Of a stretch of 15,470 bases of DNA, positions 14,392 to 15,470 are shown piece after piece. The notes beneath the pieces were generated by a model, which saw only the letters and a list, made by a program, of their open reading frames with translations, ran no database searches and had not been told where the DNA came from. The DNA is taken from assembly GCA_027484885.1 (NCBI GenBank), contig JAIXSD010000230.1, positions 1 to 15,470 of the forward strand, given 5' to 3'. This stretch comes from Rubrivivax sp. (lineage in GTDB: Bacteria; Pseudomonadota; Gammaproteobacteria; Burkholderiales; Burkholderiaceae_C). Position 1 is the first letter of the stretch; the number at the start of each line of letters is the position of its first letter. A program made the translations under genes and the position numbers.

Positions 14392-15470
14392 ATGGCCCAG
14401 CCTTCGGCGCCCCAGCTCGACGAGACCCCGGCCCCGCCGCCTGGTGAACAAGCACTTTGGATGCAATGGCTGGCGCACAGCCAGGCCACGGTGATGCTGC
14501 GCTTCAGCAAAGAGGGGCAGTTGCTGCAGGCCAATGCAGGCTTCTGGCGCCTGCTGATGCCGCAGGACAGCGCAGCGCGCCCGCCACTGGGCCCTCCCGA
14601 GACGCCCGAAACGCCGGAGCCGCCCCTGGACCCCGACATCCGCCAAATCCTGGTGCAGCCGCCGCTGTCCCATCTGCAAACCCTGAAGCCCGATGCCCGA
14701 GGCCTGATCTACCAGGGACGCATGAGCCTGGGCTGGCCCGACCAGAGCCTGCACAGTGTGATGGGGCACATCTTCTGGCTGCCGGATCATCAAGCGCTGC
14801 TGCTGATGGCCGAGAGCGACATCGCCGAGCTCGAAGGCCTGCAGAGCAAGGTGCTGCGCCTGAACGAAGACCTGGCCCAATCGCAGCGAGCCCTGGTGCG
14901 GGCGAACCGCAAGCTGGAGCAGCAGGTGCAGCAGCTGGACGAGGCCCTCCAGGCCAGCCTGGTGCAGGAGCAGGAGTTGCGCATCGCCTCGATCGCCTTC
15001 GAAACCCAGGAGGCCATCTTCATCACCGATGCCGATCTCAAGCTGCTGCGCGTGAACCGGGCCTTTTGCCAGCACACCGGCATCCAGGCCGAGCAGGCGG
15101 TGGGTGCGCACTGGAGCTGGATGCTGTCGGCCCGCCACGAGGCCAGCTTCAGCGAGGCCTTGCTGGGCGAGCTGCGCCGCCAGGGCAGCTGGCAAGGGGA
15201 GTTCTGGTGCCGCACGCGCACCGGTGAGGATTGCCCGGAATGGCTGACCCTGACCGCCGTCAAGGACAGCTGGGGCCAGCCGCTCAACTATGTGGGCAGC
15301 TTCCTCGACATCTCGGAACGCAAGGCAGCCGAGGTGGAGATCTTCAACCTGGCCTTCTACGACCCGCTGACCCAGCTGCCCAACCGCCGCCTGCTGCACG
15401 ACCGGCTGCAGCACGCCATGTCCCTGCACAAGCGCAACCACAGCTGCTGCGGCCTGGTCTTTCTGGACCT
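14392..15470 (+). CDS. PAS-PAS-GGDEF signalling protein, cut by window end
   Basis: This frame runs from ATG 14392 for 359 codons off the window end without a stop. Residues about 23-145 look like a divergent PAS domain (MLRFSKEGQLLQANAGFWRLL, then GHIFWLPDHQALLLMAESD) interrupted by a P/E-rich stretch near 65-80. Residues 145-195 are a coiled coil (LNEDLAQSQRALVRANRKL). A second, clearer PAS covers about 196-318 (QEAIFITDADLKLLRVNRAF; closing VGSFLDISERKAAE). From 322, FYDPLTQLPNRRLLHDRL is the standard start of a GGDEF diguanylate cyclase; the GGDEF active site and any EAL domain lie outside. There is no membrane helix, so it should be cytoplasmic. The 9-nt spacing from the cobalamin protein suggests one operon and a shared signal, perhaps with the first PAS as docking site. 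Whether it makes or breaks cyclic-di-GMP cannot be seen. Confidence 0.92.
   Translation, partial: MAQPSAPQLDETPAPPPGEQALWMQWLAHSQATVMLRFSKEGQLLQANAGFWRLLMPQDSAARPPLGPPETPETPEPPLDPDIRQILVQPPLSHLQTLKPDARGLIYQGRMSLGWPDQSLHSVMGHIFWLPDHQALLLMAESDIAELEGLQSKVLRLNEDLAQSQRALVRANRKLEQQVQQLDEALQASLVQEQELRIASIAFETQEAIFITDADLKLLRVNRAFCQHTGIQAEQAVGAHWSWMLSARHEASFSEALLGELRRQGSWQGEFWCRTRTGEDCPEWLTLTAVKDSWGQPLNYVGSFLDISERKAAEVEIFNLAFYDPLTQLPNRRLLHDRLQHAMSLHKRNHSCCGLVFLD

Noticed and set aside
13000..15441. An 813-codon open frame on the minus strand
   Set aside because: It runs antisense to the cobalamin-binding and PAS-GGDEF genes, has a G/Q/H/A-rich composition with no domain signal, and is the usual antisense shadow of high-GC codon bias.

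Overview
The window looks like chromosomal DNA from a high-GC beta-proteobacterium of the order Burkholderiales, probably near Roseateles, Paucibacter or Rubrivivax. The basis is codon use dominated by G/C third positions, protein style, and a recurring promoter layout with a -10 hexamer 7-9 nt before the ATG. That placement is my inference; no rRNA or other marker gene is present to confirm it. I see no tRNA, rRNA, CRISPR array, insertion sequence or phage gene.

Left edge (1-1345, minus strand): a truncated XRE-type regulator and ispD (MEP isoprenoid pathway). ispF does not follow ispD.

Centre (1346-10295, plus strand): one long operon encodes a complete MacAB-TolC-like export system. The order is membrane-anchored periplasmic adaptor, ABC ATPase, TolC-family outer-membrane channel, two different FtsX/MacB-type permeases, a sigma-54-dependent response regulator and a sensor kinase with almost no periplasmic part. 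The DNA in front of it is unusually informative. It has a perfect -24/-12 sigma-54 promoter (1529-1544), a tandem array of about 13-bp GTGTCCG units ending in a 12-bp palindrome (1387-1463) where an enhancer would lie, and a perfect 10-bp inverted repeat between the two. The regulator keeps the GAFTGA sigma-54 contact loop. The simplest model is that it binds the array and drives its own operon, while a separate -10 element just before its ATG supplies basal regulator. The exported substrate is not visible.

Right-centre (10358-12998): an RlmN/Cfr-family radical-SAM RNA methyl synthase that keeps both catalytic cysteines but has an N-terminus unlike E. coli RlmN, then, convergently, a transmembrane chemoreceptor (MCP).

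Right edge (12999-15470): a 247-bp divergent promoter region holding an FNR-like box. To its right are a stand-alone cobalamin-binding protein with the Wx9EH signature of CarH-type B12 photoreceptors and, 9 nt downstream, a PAS-PAS-GGDEF protein cut by the window end. The pair suggests a B12-based light or redox input to cyclic-di-GMP signalling. This pair and the sigma-54 export operon are the most interesting parts of the window.
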